Assembly (NCBI GenBank): GCA_008933995.1
Contig: WARS01000028.1
Location: 460,001-524,000 of the forward strand
Origin: Datnioides undecimradiatus
Lineage: Eukaryota > Chordata > Actinopteri > Lobotiformes > Datnioididae
Length of the DNA: 64,000 nucleotides
Reading direction: 5' to 3'
Below are positions 1-12,999 of this stretch, one piece after another. How positions within the stretch are numbered: position 1 is the stretch's first letter; the number at the start of each line of letters is the position of its first letter. Position numbers and translations under genes: made by a program. The notes beneath the pieces are model-generated. The model saw only the letters and a program-made list of their open reading frames with translations. It did not search any database and was not told where the DNA came from.

Positions 1-545
1 CTGGGCCCGTGTCCCGATTGAGTTTCAGTCGTTTTTGGCTCCTCCGACGCGCCTCCGCCTCCCTCCGGACTGACCTCGGCCAGTTACGGGGGCTCTTTTT
101 GTTTCTAAAATACGACATAGAAAAAACAAAATTTGATTTAAAAATGAATGAACTGAGGTGGAACCTGGTTTTTGGGGGGGCGGCGGCGGGGGAGGGGAGG
201 CCGGCAGGACTGCGGCTGAATGTTTTTTGGCCTCAGGATTGTGCCGAGCGCAGCAGAAATGTTATTTCTGACGGAGTAAGCACAGGGGGCTTTGGAGTTC
301 ACCCTATTTTCATATTCTCTCATACATCCATTTCCCTCCTCCGCAGATTAAAATGAGAATTCAGGCAGCACCTCTGCGTTGGCATTGCACAGTAGGATTA
401 TCATATGGCGCTGAGGGGGTTTTCACAAGTCGAAATGTGGAGATGGAGTGAATTTAGTTCCAAGTGCCGGACATTCAGTCGCAGGAGATCAAAGATTCGT
501 GTTTCTTTTAGAGGAGGGAGATGACAGGAAGTGGGTTTTTTTTTT

Positions 546-565
546 GGGTGGGTTGGGGGGGGGGG
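546..565 (+). other. potential G-quadruplex motif
   Basis: Three G-runs (3, 3 and 11) separated by one and two T residues satisfy the G3+ pattern with short loops. Confidence 0.5.
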
Positions 566-889
566 CTATTTTGTGCATGAACGAACTTCTGCACGAACCC
601 GCTGAGTAACCGTCGTTGGGTGATGTTAGTCAGCCTGAGTCACACCGCTTCATTTGCAGAGTTGGCGCGGACAAAGCGGCATCATCAGGCTCACCTGAGA
701 GCCTTTACCTGCCTCCTTCCCTGGTACAGATATTAAGCAACCCCTCCTCCTCCTCCCCCTCTCTCCCTCCCTCCCTCACCCCTCACATCAGCTCTCTCTC
801 TTTCCAATGGCACTCAGCCGTTACGTTCTCATAGGGAAGGGCAGACTGCTGGCGCCGCACTGTTTGGGCTCTCGCTGTATCTCCACGTA

Positions 890-946
890 CACACACACAC
901 ACTCACACAAACACGGGCACACACGCACACACACACACACACACAC
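890..946 (+). repeat. imperfect (CA)n microsatellite
   Basis: CA repeats interrupted by CTCACACAAACACGGGCAC; explains the His/Thr-rich frames here. Confidence 0.95.
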
Positions 947-3900
947 CTCTGCAGGTACACAGGTACTCGCACAGCAAATTAAGCGTATTGTTGCGCTGCC
1001 TCCAGCGTCGAGGGGGTGAAAAGTCACTCGGGGGTTTTGTTGTCGTACCACATGAGGGTTCAGGCCACCAGGAGTTTCTCTCTCTTTGTGCTGAGGTTTG
1101 AAAAGTTTACGGGTTCGCCGTCGCTATAGCAACGCCTTCGCCTATATACAATTCAGCATTTCTTAGTTTTATAGTCATGCAGCAACATTAAAAACACGAC
1201 TGTCCTAATTTTTTAAGTTTGAGAAGAACTTAATTTAACCAGCGTGAGTCAGAGTAAAGGTTTCAAACCACTGGTGTTTCTGAACTGCACCTAAAAACAG
1301 TTTCAGGTTTCATTTTCTACTGTTTATGTCTACTTTTCGACCCCCGCACCTATTTTCTTGGTTATTTTTCATGCAAAACCTGTGTAAAGTCTATCTCGTG
1401 ATGCATCGTTCAGCGAAAACTGATTAAACCTTCTCGTTGAGCCGTTTGAGCCTGAAATGGACTGCAGCTGTTTCGGTGATTTTCCAAAATCAACTTTTTT
1501 TGTAACTTTTTAAAGTTTTAATTTAATAATAACAACAGCAACAACAGCATAACTACAGCAATTTTGATTTTTCTTTTAGGTTTTTAACACTCTAAAACAA
1601 ATTTTAATAAAAGTAAGACTTTGAATTAAGGACTTTTGCTTTTTACTTTAACGGAAGAGGAGAAAACACACGCTAAACAAAAAATATTTCAGCTTTTGCA
1701 TTAAAATCTGCTCATGAGGAGCTTGCGCATTAATTTCATCAACTTGCTGCATTGTTCTAATAAATGCAAAACTAATATTTAAAGTCTGAGTCACTGAAGC
1801 AGCTGCAGATGCAGTTGCAGATTTTGTTTTCAGCTAAACCCAAAAAAATTAGCTTTAATCACTTTATTTGGTAAAATATGGTTTGAGACAAGGCAGGGAG
1901 TCGTTTGCATGTTCAGAAACATACTGAAACACATCATTTCCATCATTCTTCATCCTTTTTCCAAGCGACACGTTAAATGTCTTCAGGGAACTGTGGGCAC
2001 AGTTGGCAGCCTGCAGTCAAAAATCACAAAAACCCCTCTTAAAGACATAAAAGGAAGTTTAATATTCTGTGGAAAAACCCGCCCCGGTTCGTCCGGCTCG
2101 CCTTTCTCCGAGCTTTTCATTCGGAGCTCGGAGATCAGATCTGTGTGTTTCTGAATCGGACACTTGTCTGGTCCCCGCCGTGTGTAAGTGCTTCAGCAGA
2201 TTGAATGAGAGGGAAAATAATTTTTTTTTTTTTTTTTTTATAAAGCGGTTTTGAAGAGGAGGAAAATATTCCTGACACTTGCAGTGACCTTCGTGTGAAT
2301 CGCGGCCTCTCTCGGCTGCAGTGTTTTTGTGGTTTGTAAAGCTTATTTGACTTTAGACAATAAGTTTAAAGTGCGATGTTTAGCTGAGGTAACGCTGGAT
2401 TATTTTTCCAGCCTAATTTGAAGCAGTAGGCTCTCCCTCTCTCTCCTCCTCCTCTAGTAATCCGCCGTCATCTTGATCAGAGGCAGACACCAGGGTTTTG
2501 ACGGAAAATTAAACAAATAAACTCTGATGCTTTGGATAACATTCCCCTCTGATTGACCCGACCCCCGGTGGCCTCTGAGACACTCAGGCCGGGGTCGTGA
2601 CCCCGCGGTGGCGTTGGCTCTCAGCGTCAGAGGGGCCTCGGCGTGTTGGTTTGGCCTCCGCGTCCCGACCTGTAGGAAAACATACGCAAAGCCCCGTCCG
2701 GTCGGCTTCAGGCCTCGGTCACAGCCTCCACACGCTCCGCAGAGGAAAGCAGCAGACAGCTTCACCTCACAGCACATCACACTCTGTTTTATGTTGTTAT
2801 AATATCAGATATGGTTACAGAACACAAATAAACTAATATCTCTGCTTAAACATGGCACACTAACACCACAACTATTTAAGATAGAGACTATTTAAAATAC
2901 TCCATTTACAACTGCTATTAATAATAATAACTAATAGAAAATAAGCATTTCCTCACATACGTGGGGATTTCCATTGAAATGTCTCCAGTAATTGCTATAA
3001 TAATAATTAGAATTAGAGGAACTTCATTTAAAAACATTATTAGTGATTTTAAATCTATTTAGTGTGTTCAGTGTCAGTACAACATTTTTTCAATTTTTCC
3101 AAATTTAAATATGTATTTTTTGAGTATTCCACTCAATAACATGTTTGAATGGGCATCTATCAAAATGTAAGAAAATATATATATAAAACATAAAATTTTG
3201 GTAACTTCAAAAAAATATTTAAGGAGGAAATTAAGGTTTCAGGTATTGTATTTTTTCAATTAACCAATTAAAATGTCAGAAAGATGCAATAAATACAACC
3301 ATAATTTGCCAAAGCTTTAATTCATATTTATATATTAATTTTATATATTTATACTAACTTTATTATTACATATGACACAGAATAGTATTAATCTGTCATA
3401 TTTTAGAGGCCAGAATTAGTAGAAATCTGTTGTTTTTGCTTAAAAAATGATAAAAACATCATTCATCTATTTTCCTGCATGTATGAGTGTGTGTGCACCT
3501 CTTGTCCCCGTGCTGCACTGCACTGTAGTGTGAAATGCTGCATTTCAGGATTCAGGCGGGTGTAACCCGTGACACAGGACAGGTTGAGTTCATGACCCGA
3601 GCGCAGACAAAAGCAGGCGAGATGCGACCTGCTGATGGAGCGGCCGTGATGCGTCAAGAAAAACCGCCAGGAATGAAGACGCCATTGACGTCCACCTGCC
3701 TCGGCGTCTGCACAGATAAAGAAAACAATTATCTTGTAAACATCGTCCCATCTGACTAACGCTCAGCAGCTCCGCTCCGTCAGCGGTTACACCAGCGTAT
3801 TTGCAGTCACGTAGCTGAACTCCCTAACATAACATGCAACAGTTTGGGTTTACGCTGGTGTCAGCCGGTCGCTTTCATGCCTCACAAAGTCTATTTGTTG

Positions 3901-5339
3901 AATTATCTGTACATTAATTCTGATTTTCTTGACCAATGGTGGCATTTATTTACAGTTATTGCTTCTAAAAATCCTGAATTTTATGATTGTGATCGTGAGA
4001 TTGTGATCAACCAAACTGTGTTTAAATCACTGCCACAGCAGCTGGGTACACCCAAAAGGGACACAAGATAAACCTGAGTGGAAAACTTTAAGTTCTTTTA
4101 CCCCAGATATTGGTTTTGATGTTACATCCAGAATAGTTTTATCTCTTCTTCTTCTCTATGAGAAGAAAATACACTTCTTGTTTGAGCAACTGATTGAAAA
4201 CCTGTGACTTACACCAGTTAAAAAGGTTGGGAACCACTATTTTAGGATTTTAGGACCCGCTTTGTCGTGAAATACATTCATTTAAATGCTGTGACACTGA
4301 AACGTGGACGTCCGAGCAGGTCTCAAGCAACTTTATCCCAGAAGTTAAGATGGTGATATCGCTGCTTTCTGGGAAAATATCGATCTAAAGACATTTGCTG
4401 CGATATCGTCCTTCAGAAACCTAATTTACTCCGTCCCGGTGTTTCCCGTGTTTTCTGTTTCCACAGCTTGAAACCGGCACCATGTGGTGAGTATTGGTAA
4501 CGAGCGGGTGGGGTTGAGGACATTAGCCGGTGCAGAAGACCTGCCTCGGAGTCACTTATCCGTCCAAGAACAAAGGCCGAGGTTGGATGCGATAGGCGGC
4601 ACGCATACGTGTCCACCCCCCCCCGCACCACCACCTTATCTTGTTTATGTGATGGAATTTTTCAAACGCAAACATTTTCTTTAGATGGCACAGTGGACCT
4701 CTGCTCTGAGATAAGTATCGAATGCAGACTTAATTGCCTGAGATAGAAGCTTATTATTCCCATTAAAAACGGGCGTTCGGGGCCTCGCTCCCCGGGTCTC
4801 TCCACCGCCACCGCCTCTCGCTCACTCGCTCTCTCCACCCCCGTCTTTCATCCCTCCTCCTCCTGCTTTCTGCTTGTCTCTATTGTCCGTTTGATGTGGA
4901 GATGAAGGGGGGCGGAAAAAAGGGCAAACAAGAACAGTTTGGTGCTGAAAAGTTGGAAAAAATCTGGTAACAATTGAAATGTAATGGAAGTGTTTGGAGG
5001 TCCTGTCCCCTGATGTGCTTAGCTAATGATTTTGCCGCCCCGAGTGCACCCAGCGTTAAGTGTGTACGTGTGCGTCTACACATCCTTTCGTTTCCACTTG
5101 GCTTGTTTCTAATGATTCTAAATCTGAATCTCTTATTTCGTCCTTTTGGCGTCTTATATCTCAACTCTGTGCAGCGTCTTGTCCGAGTTGTCTTTGCCGT
5201 CTTTTTCTCCGTCTTTAGGTCCTCAGACTTGGAGTTCTGCGCAGCGCTGCACAGGCCGCTGCCTTTTGTGGGATTTGTGCGTCTCCGGCGGCGTTTTCCC
5301 TCGCCGGTCGGCACCGAGCCGGCATTCCTTCACGGGTTC

Positions 5340-6350
5340 ACTGGCAATGCTCAAGTGGCTCCCTCTTAACAGCCCCCCTAATCACTCAGGGACATAATCA
5401 CAGGCCACTTTGAAGTAATAGTCAATTTGCTACGAGTCCACCGTTTAGCAGAACTGCTTCGACGCAAGCCGGGGCTGCGAGCCGGGCAGGGCAGATGTAA
5501 AGATAAGGCAGGCTGCTGCAATGGAAAGGCCGCTTGTTTTTAACACCCGCCGCAACAAAAGCTAGCGCGCACATGCTTGTAAAAGTGTTTATTTTGGTGG
5601 CGAGTCTTTATACAAGACCTGGGGTTGTGTAGACAAAGGACAGGTGAGGTAAGATAAGGGATGGAAAAGCCAAACTCGGCAGAAACGAGCCGGCGTGTTC
5701 GGCTGATGAGAAGTTCACAGGAAGTGTGCGGACTTAGAGCTGTCACTCAACCCTGCACGCTCTGCCTCTGAATGCACCAGCAACCGCTAACAATGACACA
5801 CTGTACCGGCGATGATGTGTGTCACGGCGGCCTGAAGTGAATCAGGTACGCACGGCCCCGCGCTGGCCCGTGTTTATTGTTTACGGTACTCCGGGTGGCG
5901 CCAGGCCCTGAAAAAACAGGAGCTGAAAAACACTTTGTTTTGGTGGGGAGGCTGCTCCTGCGGTTTTGTAATCGCCATCACTATCAGGGGCCCTGATCGC
6001 TTTACAGAGAGGGGCGGGGGGGCGGTGGTGGTGGAGGAAGAAAAGGTATGTTATTCCACACGGTACACAAAGCGAGGGAGCAGAGAGAGAAAGAGATGTG
6101 GGCGCTTGGCAGTGCGTCTGTCTGCCCTCTTTCCTCTCCTCGGCCTCCTACTTCGGCAACTTCTTGTTCTGCTCATTCAGCCTCCGCCCTCCCTCCGTCC
6201 AGTCTGCCGCTGAGTCACTGAGACGGGCCCAGAGACGGGCCTTCCTGAGACAATAATACAGTAACCTCATTAAAGATGAGTTATCAGCTCGGCGCCGATA
6301 CCTTCATTGTAACCTCTGGCGACTCTGGCAACTTTTCTAGCCTCCTGATC
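5340..6350. promoter_or_regulatory. candidate conserved non-coding region with repeated AGATAAGG
   Basis: Unique sequence with AGATAAGG at 5501-5508 and again at 5652-5659 in the same orientation, ATTAAAGATGAGTTATCAGCTC (about 6269-6290), and CCTAATCACTCAGGGACATAATCACAGG (about 5376-5403). Motif content fits a GATA-responsive element. Conservation not tested. Confidence 0.3.
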
Positions 6351-6559
6351 TTCTTCGTTTCGGTCGACTTTGGTTTCAGGGGCTCGTGGTGCGTTCGCTG
6401 GCTTTGTGTTGGCGTCGTCCGAAATGTCTCAACGCCACAATTTCCAATCAAAGAAAAACATTTGTCAACTTCTCTTGTTTTCATTTCACTTCTTTTGAGA
6501 GAAAAGTGGCAGTTGTGTCTTCACCTACTAGCGTCTCTCACCCCTTTAAAACTGTTTTA

Positions 6560-6970
6560 CCTTCGTTGACATGGTTTGTCTGTATCCGTCGGTTAGCTCG
6601 ATTAGCTCGGTTAGCTTTACATTTTTAGGTTTTTTTCAGTTTTACGTCATATTTGTTCAGTTTTTCCACAGCTTGACTACACAAAGATTTTGAATTCGTA
6701 GACCAGAGAGGGCCAAAGCACGTAAGACGCAGTAGGGTCACGGGAATAGCGATGCTAACGTTGGGGAACACCAACACCAACAGTACCATTTGGCTAATAG
6801 CTTAGCTTGTTTAATTTGATGTTTGCAATTGAAGGCAAAAGCTATAAACTAGCTAACGTTATCCGTAATCAATAATCTACTTCAGACACTCTGAGCATAA
6901 GAAGGTAAGGTGTATTAAGCTAGCTTGTTAGCTAGCTGCTTACATTAGCCTAAAGCCTCTGGATGTCATG
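6560..6970. repeat. TTAGC-rich dispersed repeat remnant
   Basis: Repeated GGTTAGCTCGATTAGCTCGG, TAGCTTAGCTTG, CTAGCTAACG and GTTAGCTAGCTGC blocks. This TTAGC/GCTAA-rich style is typical of dispersed repeats in percomorph fish; the family is not assigned. Confidence 0.4.
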
Positions 6971-7429
6971 CTTTAGAAATGGTACGTTCCACTTTAGGGG
7001 GGTCTGAAATCATTTGCAAGATTCTTCCAGGAATGAATTTGGGAAATAAATCTTGAAATTTAAGATAAAAGCAAATGATGAAGTATAAATGTTTGACCAT
7101 CATCTCTTTTCTGGTTTTCCCAACTGCAATCTGTTAATCTGTTATCAACATGAAGACAAACGTATTAAAGCAAGTTTTGGCCTTTTCTAAAACCTCAGTC
7201 CGGTCACGGCACAAACTTTGATGTGGTTTTGGGCAGCAGAATAACAAAAGTTGAACTTTTAAGCCACGATCACAGGTTAAATCTATTTAATTCACTTACT
7301 TTGAACATTTTTTATGATGCAGATAAGTTTTAAAGTGTTGAGGTATCTGACTTTGAACATGAGTCAGTGTTATTGATCAGAAACATTAACCAGCACCTTG
7401 TTTGCACCTGGAAAGTCTGTCTCTAGCTT

Positions 7430-7551
7430 CTTCTTGAGCGCCAAAAGTAAAATTCAGCTTATTTTGTATTAGACAGGAATCAGAAACATCTTAAATCCTG
7501 AAGCATCTGCACAGCTCAATACGACCACCTTGATTTGGGTGAACTGGCCCT
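7430..7551 (-). mobile_element. fragment of the TTAA MITE family (one terminus)
   Basis: Ends at TTAA 7552-7555. On the minus strand it starts AGGGCCAGTTCACCCAAAT, identical over 19 bases to the left end of the element at 23911, and shares AGATGCTTCAGG further in. The other terminus was not found, so this is a truncated or diverged copy. Confidence 0.55.
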
Positions 7552-7779
7552 TTAACCGCCAAATCTCCTGAATGGTGGAAGGATCAAAGGTCTCGTTTAT
7601 AGGACGATGGCGCCGCTCATACAAGCCACGTCGTGTTGATACAGACGTTACCGGCAACGCTGTCATCGGCAGCGTGTCGCCGAGAGAGTCTGCACACTTC
7701 ACGGCTCGTCTGCTTTACCTGTCCACGAACAAAAGAGCAGCGCGGGGAGGAGGACGGCTGCGCGCGCGCTGGTTCGGCC

Positions 7780-8400
7780 TATTTTGCAGAGCCATTAGCG
7801 TGAGGAGTGTGTAATTCAGCGGGCCTGCGCCGTCTTTATTCGCGCGGCGACATTAGAACGTAATGAATCATGAAGAAGGCGCATTGTTCCACGCCACTCT
7901 TCCTAACACCGCTCGCTAAGCGCACACGCTCACAGGTGTAGAACATCATTATCGCCCAGCGCCAATTGATGAAGAGCATTATGCTGCCAAATTGATTTTC
8001 CTTACTCTGCGATCACGATGACACAAGAAGGGAAAGAGACGGAGAAAAGACGCGATCATCAACAACTTCATATTCCAATCAGCATATCAGAGCAGGATGA
8101 ATAATGATGAATAAGAAAAAAAACTGAATTGTACAGAAAGAAAAAATGGCGCCGGGGCTCAAATCGTCCCCAAATTGCTTTGCTTCTTTTTCACATATAT
8201 CATGAAATGTTACCGATTATCATGAAACGCGTAAATTGAATTTTTTTTCTTCTTCTTCTTCTTCTTTTTTTTTTTTTTTTTTCATTTAAGTAATAATTGA
8301 TTTGACATTTCGGAGCACTTCAAAGGCAGTTTGGCCCGAAGGCTCTGCAGTAAATTACAGTATAAAGCTGAGGATTTACCATTAGCTGAGTGTCAAGTGT
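7780..8400. promoter_or_regulatory. candidate conserved non-coding region
   Basis: Unique sequence with many TAAT-type sites (GAACGTAATGAATCATGAAG, CATCATTATCGCCCAG, GCCAATTGATGAAGAGCATT, CCAAATTGATTTTCC), typical of developmental enhancers, ending in a T-rich run (8246-8282). Function inferred from composition only. Confidence 0.3.
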
Positions 8401-10282
8401 AGCCCCGTCTCCCCCGTGCTCACCCACCCCGTCTCCCTCTCCCCTTCCTCTCCTCTATCTCTTCTCCCCAAACCCTCTGAAAACCCAGTCAAACTTTAAC
8501 ACAACTTGCCTTCGCTGCCCCGTTTCTGTGTGTGTGTGTGTTTGTGCGCTTGTGTCCAGGTCTGCCAGTTTATTGTAACACTATAAAGGCCCGGCGCGTT
8601 TATCAGCAAACGGAGCTCCACACAGCGCGCCCACCTCCCATTATAACTCTTCCCCCCTTGTTTAGTTTATATATTTTTCTCCTCTTTCTCGGGGAAATGC
8701 CCTTCTTCGCCGTCTGTGTCTTCCACGCGGGGCGCGACGACAGGCAGAGGGGGGGTGTTTGATATGTAAATAGTCCGTTCGACAAAGTCCAGGTACTATC
8801 TGCGCCCACAGAAGCTGATACTTTCAGTCTGCGGATGACTCCCTCGCCTTCTGAGACATGCAGACACAATTAAACACACAGGCTGAGCTCAGAGCTGCTG
8901 ATGTTTTTCTTTTTTGGACCACAAATCAGATCTGGATGGTGCCATCCCGCCCCCTCATGTGCTGGATATTATGTGTTTGGCTGCTTTGCACCGTTGATAA
9001 CAACCTGTTTATCTCACGAAAGAGTCAGTACTTGGGTAATCAACAGTTAAATGCTTGTTTCATATCATTAAATCAGTATTTTTTTTAAGATTTTTAAAGC
9101 TTTTCCTGGTTAAAGATCAACGGTATTTTCATTTTTTTACAGTTATCACCCAGTTTTTTAAAGAAATTCTCATTATTTTCTTTTTTTTTTTCACTCTTTT
9201 CACTTATTATCTGTTCATTGCTGCTGCAGGTGTGATTATTGATAATCATCTGAGCATGAAACACAGGCATCAGTATCAGATCTTTGTCGTCCAGTGAAAA
9301 CCGTACATTTGTAATAACAGCCCTGTATAAACTCAGCGAGTGTGTGTTCCTGCATTGGCTTCTGCTGCTTCTTTTAAGACATCTAATTTAAAAAGCCACT
9401 GGATGAGCTGAAATGTTTCCTGACACAAAGCCGAAAACTGGGCTTTTTTAAAAACTCCCCGGCGTCACGATAAGCCGACGTTTTGGAGATACGTGGTTTT
9501 CACAGCAACAGCAGCTGCATCACTTATTAAACTTAATGGCAACTTCTCTTAATCGTACATTTGGCGGCATCTTACACTCAATTTTTATCAATTTTATACA
9601 TGTTCATTTATGTTATTCTTGCTGTTTTTTGGTTACAAACTTCACTGATTTATACTTTTTAAACCTGACTGCGTTTATTTCCCATCAGCAGATTAAGATT
9701 TTTACAAACGAAACAAACAATTAGCTCGTAAACTATGATCCACTGTCGTAAAAACTACAAAACAGCATAAAGTGTAGTCTCAATTAGCTCTAACTGTGCA
9801 CTTTATTGCATAAATCCCATAAACTATGCACTGATAAGAGCCGTGCATCATTAATACTTTCACTTTTTATGCTTTAAGTTTGCTTTTAACACTTAAGTAC
9901 TTTTATTTAAGTAGCATAGTGAATGCAGGACTTAGTAAACTACATTATTATAGCGTATTTTAAAGGTGCAGACCCCCGGAGGAGCTGCTGGTGCTGTTTT
10001 GTGCATCTGGTGGTTGTTATTTTACTCTGCAGAAGATCTGAGTGTCAGTTTTAATCACTGCATCCTCTAAACGAGCATTAGAGTGATCGAGTTTTAAAAA
10101 AAAAAAAAAAAAATCGCCATGGCAACCTGCATTTGTCAACACAGCTGCCTCCGCCCTTGCGCTAAATCTTAACACCCTTTTGTAACATGTATAGAGTTAT
10201 TACGTCTTTTTATTAGACTAATAATTACGTTTGATTAGTCGGGAGCCGTAACGCGCATGCATGTGCAGGGCTTTGCGTGCAC

Positions 10283-10320
<38 letters not shown>

Positions 10321-10440
10321 GCCTACTGATTGTCACCTGAATCCCGAGTTAGCTGGAGGTGACATGTATTGTCTTTTGGCCTTGAATTAATGTGCCTGTA
10401 AATACGTTTTTCTCTTTTTTTCCCCCTCCACCCCTCATTC
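8400..10440. other. gene-free stretch with repeat remnants
   Basis: C/T-rich to about 8520, then AT-rich. A TACTTTTATTTAAGTAGC / GAATGCAGGACTTAG segment (9890-9935) is a remnant of the TACTTTTACTT-type teleost repeat. An A-run (10097-10113) and a (CA)n tract (10286-10320) are present. No exon seen. Confidence 0.5.
10286..10320 (+). repeat. (CA)n microsatellite
   Basis: CA dinucleotides flanked by TGCACGCAAA and CGCACGCC. Confidence 0.95.
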
Positions 10441-10790
10441 CTATTTGTTAAGTTATTCATAGAACTGCTGATTGCAGGCAGCCGTCAGAGCTAAATGAGG
10501 GCCTTTGTTATTGTTGAGTAATTAGGACAGCCATCATCGTGCTCCGAGATGACAGGGTCAGTTAAATAGTTTCTCTCTCTCTCAGTAGTCCGGGCTGATT
10601 ATGGGAGCTCAGGCAGGCAGGCAGGCAGGCAGGCAGGCGGGCAGGCCTGGGAGCTGGAGCTGGGGGGGAGTACAGATGGGAGGAGTGGGGAGGAAAGCAG
10701 ACCTTATCTCAGGCAATTAATCAGAGACACTCATATTGCGGGACAATTATTCAAAGCTCACTCCTGCATAACTCAGCCCAAGGTTCCAGT
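10440..10790. promoter_or_regulatory. candidate conserved non-coding element with GATA and homeodomain motifs
   Basis: TTGTTGAGTAATTAGGACAG (10512-10531), CCTTATCTCAGGCAATTAAT (10702-10721, an inverted AGATAAGG next to AATTAAT) and CAATTATTCAAAGC (10744-10757). An AGGC tetranucleotide run (10611-10646) interrupts it. Enhancer role is inference. Confidence 0.33.
10611..10646 (+). repeat. (AGGC)n tetranucleotide repeat
   Basis: About nine AGGC units with one substitution. Confidence 0.93.
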
Positions 10791-11063
10791 GGGCTCGCTG
10801 TCTCTTTCCATCCACCCTGGACTGGAAGGTCAGGAAAGTGAGAGGAAGGTGGAGCTGAGAGAGAGAGAGGGACGCCATTGAGAGTGTGTGTGTGTGTGAG
10901 AGAGAGAGAGAGTCAGTGAAGGCAACACAGGGTCAAAGTCAATTCAAAGTCTAGTCTTCTCTGGAGGCTTTTTTTTGTTTTTCAAGGAGGTTTATTCCCC
11001 ATCATGTTTACATGTATTAAGTTTTTGGCCGTTGGTGGAATAACATGGGCGTCGTCTGTTCTG

Positions 11064-11064
11064 T

Positions 11065-11093
<29 letters not shown>
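11064..11093 (+). repeat. (TG)n microsatellite
   Basis: TG run; a second run at 11231-11252 lies 140 bp downstream. Confidence 0.95.
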
Positions 11094-11095
<2 letters not shown>

Positions 11096-12399
11096 TACAG
11101 CCCAGGGCACGCATTATCAACATTCCTCGGTGGCAGCAGGGTGGCTCGCCTGGCACCACACAAACAGGAAAAGGAAATAGCTCGACTTAACTACGGTTAT
11201 CTCCCGGAGAGCCCTCGCAGTGTGTACGAGTGTGTGTGTGTGTGTGTGTGTGAGAGCACGGTAGCCTGTTTAAATATGGATCCCAGTGGCGGTGCAACGG
11301 TAAACAGCAGAAGAACTTCTGCATTAGTATTGAGACATTGTTGATAATTAAAGGAAAATTCAGGGTCTTTCTTTTAAAGCAGCTCCGGCGCTGTGTGGCG
11401 TGATGCCTTCAAGGGGGGTCGTATTTACCGCGTTCACACTCCGAATGACCCTCCACTGTGTAATTCAGGACTTCAAGAGAAGACACGCTGCAGCGGAAAG
11501 CTGAAATGACTGAAAACGTTGCATGTGCAAACGCAAAATCACGAGTAGTGTTTGTTTACTTTGTTTACTTCATGTTTACTCCCACTTTTTTTTTTTTTTT
11601 TTAACCAGCTGTGTCAGTTTTATTTACCCGGCCATAAACTCTTTTGTAATTCAAACAATTCACCTGACTTAATCGCAGGAGAAGTAGGAATGCTGGTTCA
11701 GGAGCAAACAGGTTGTAAACCCACCAAAACACCTCTGTAGCAACATGTCTTTACGTATTTAATGCACATGAGTACAGATTACAGTTACTTTAGGGTAAAA
11801 CAACAAGTAAAGACACGCTAAAACTGTTGCAAAGTTGTAAAAACCGTGCAAACTGTGATGCCGTGTTTCCATCGTTATGATAAACCTGTTGGAAGTCCTT
11901 CATACGTCAGATGCCGAGCAGAAACAGATCTGTACAATCTTTTAAAATCAGCTGCTTCTTCCTAATTCCCCCTTTAAACCAAACTCTCGGCAGCTCCCAT
12001 GCATCACGAGGCATCTTATAAATGAATATCCTGCCGTCAATAAGCAGACAATCAGGCCGATCATCTCGAGGTGTACCGATGCTGCCGAGATAAGAGCACC
12101 CCGCCTGCGCTGCACTGTTTGTGTAAATCAACAACAACCGATGTGCAGACTCTATTTTTAGTTGTTCTTTTTTTTTTGTTGCCCCGGCGATGCGCTCGAG
12201 CAAAACAAACGTCGTGCGAACGCTGAAACACGTTTAAAAACTCCTGGCCGCCATTCAAAAGCGCTCGCCGCCTCCCCCCCACCCCTATTTTTCCCTCTGC
12301 TCTCCTTCCAGCCCCAACCTGATCCACAAATGTCACCTCCACTCTGCGTATAAAAGCGGAGGAAGACATCGAGGAGGAGGGAGGAGAGATAGATCAGTG

Positions 12400-12880
12400 C
12401 TGGGGAGAGAGTGTCATAAAATGCAAATGCAGCCCCGCGTCCGCTTTTACAAATTAAATGTCAGGACATAAAATATTGTCAGTTTCATTTTGCCGCCAGA
12501 AGGATGACAAATCCATATTCTCCCTTAAATAAAACTCTTACTGCTGTGGAGGGGTAATCATGGCAGAACAAAGCGCCGTGATTAACGATAGCAATTTATT
12601 GTATCTGGCGGCCGGCGAGGCAGCGGCGGAGGGAGAGGAGCAGAGAGACATCATGGTTATCATAATTCATATCGTAAATAACAGGGCCCAGCCAATCACA
12701 AGGAGCCGCCGATGTCATCCCAAATAACCTTTGATAACAATTACCATAGAAGGCAGTACAAACCCCGGAGTCACAATGTTATCTTATCCCTATTCTCTGC
12801 TTGTAGAATACAACACTATTACCATATAGATTAGACTATTTATAATGGTGCGTGTCATTCTGGGTGCGGCTTTAAGTTGT
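12400..12880. promoter_or_regulatory. strong candidate enhancer (octamer plus GATA cluster)
   Basis: Contains a perfect octamer ATGCAAAT (12421-12428), GGGTAATCATGG, AACGATAGC (GATA 12587-12590), GGTTATCATAATTC (about 12655-12668), TTTGATAACAATTACC (12730-12745) and overlapping inverted GATA sites TTATCTTATCC (12779-12789). The sequence is unique and of the type usually conserved across vertebrates near developmental transcription factor genes. GATA3 or GATA2 input is an inference. Confidence 0.42.
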
Positions 12881-12999
12881 CACCGTGTATGTGTGTAGGT
12901 GTAGTGGCGGCGAGGACGTGTGGAGGTGTGTGTGTGTGTGTGAGTGAGAGTGCGTGGGTGGGGTAGGTGGACCTGTCGTTGGGAGGAGATTATAGTCGG

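Larger units (their letters stand above)
1..5340. other. gene-free upstream flank, AT-rich
   Basis: No exon or RNA gene recognised. Sequence is GC-mixed to about 1080, AT-rich from 1150 to 2260 and from 2850 to 3460. It holds a G-run cluster (546-565), a (CA)n tract (890-946), a T-run of 19 (2221-2239), a TTGAATTAAGGACTTTTGC remnant (1621-1639) of the TACTTTTACTT-type teleost repeat, and GGTTGGGAACCACTATT (4226-4242), a familiar end of dispersed repeats. ORFs up to 144 residues are chance frames. Confidence 0.6.
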
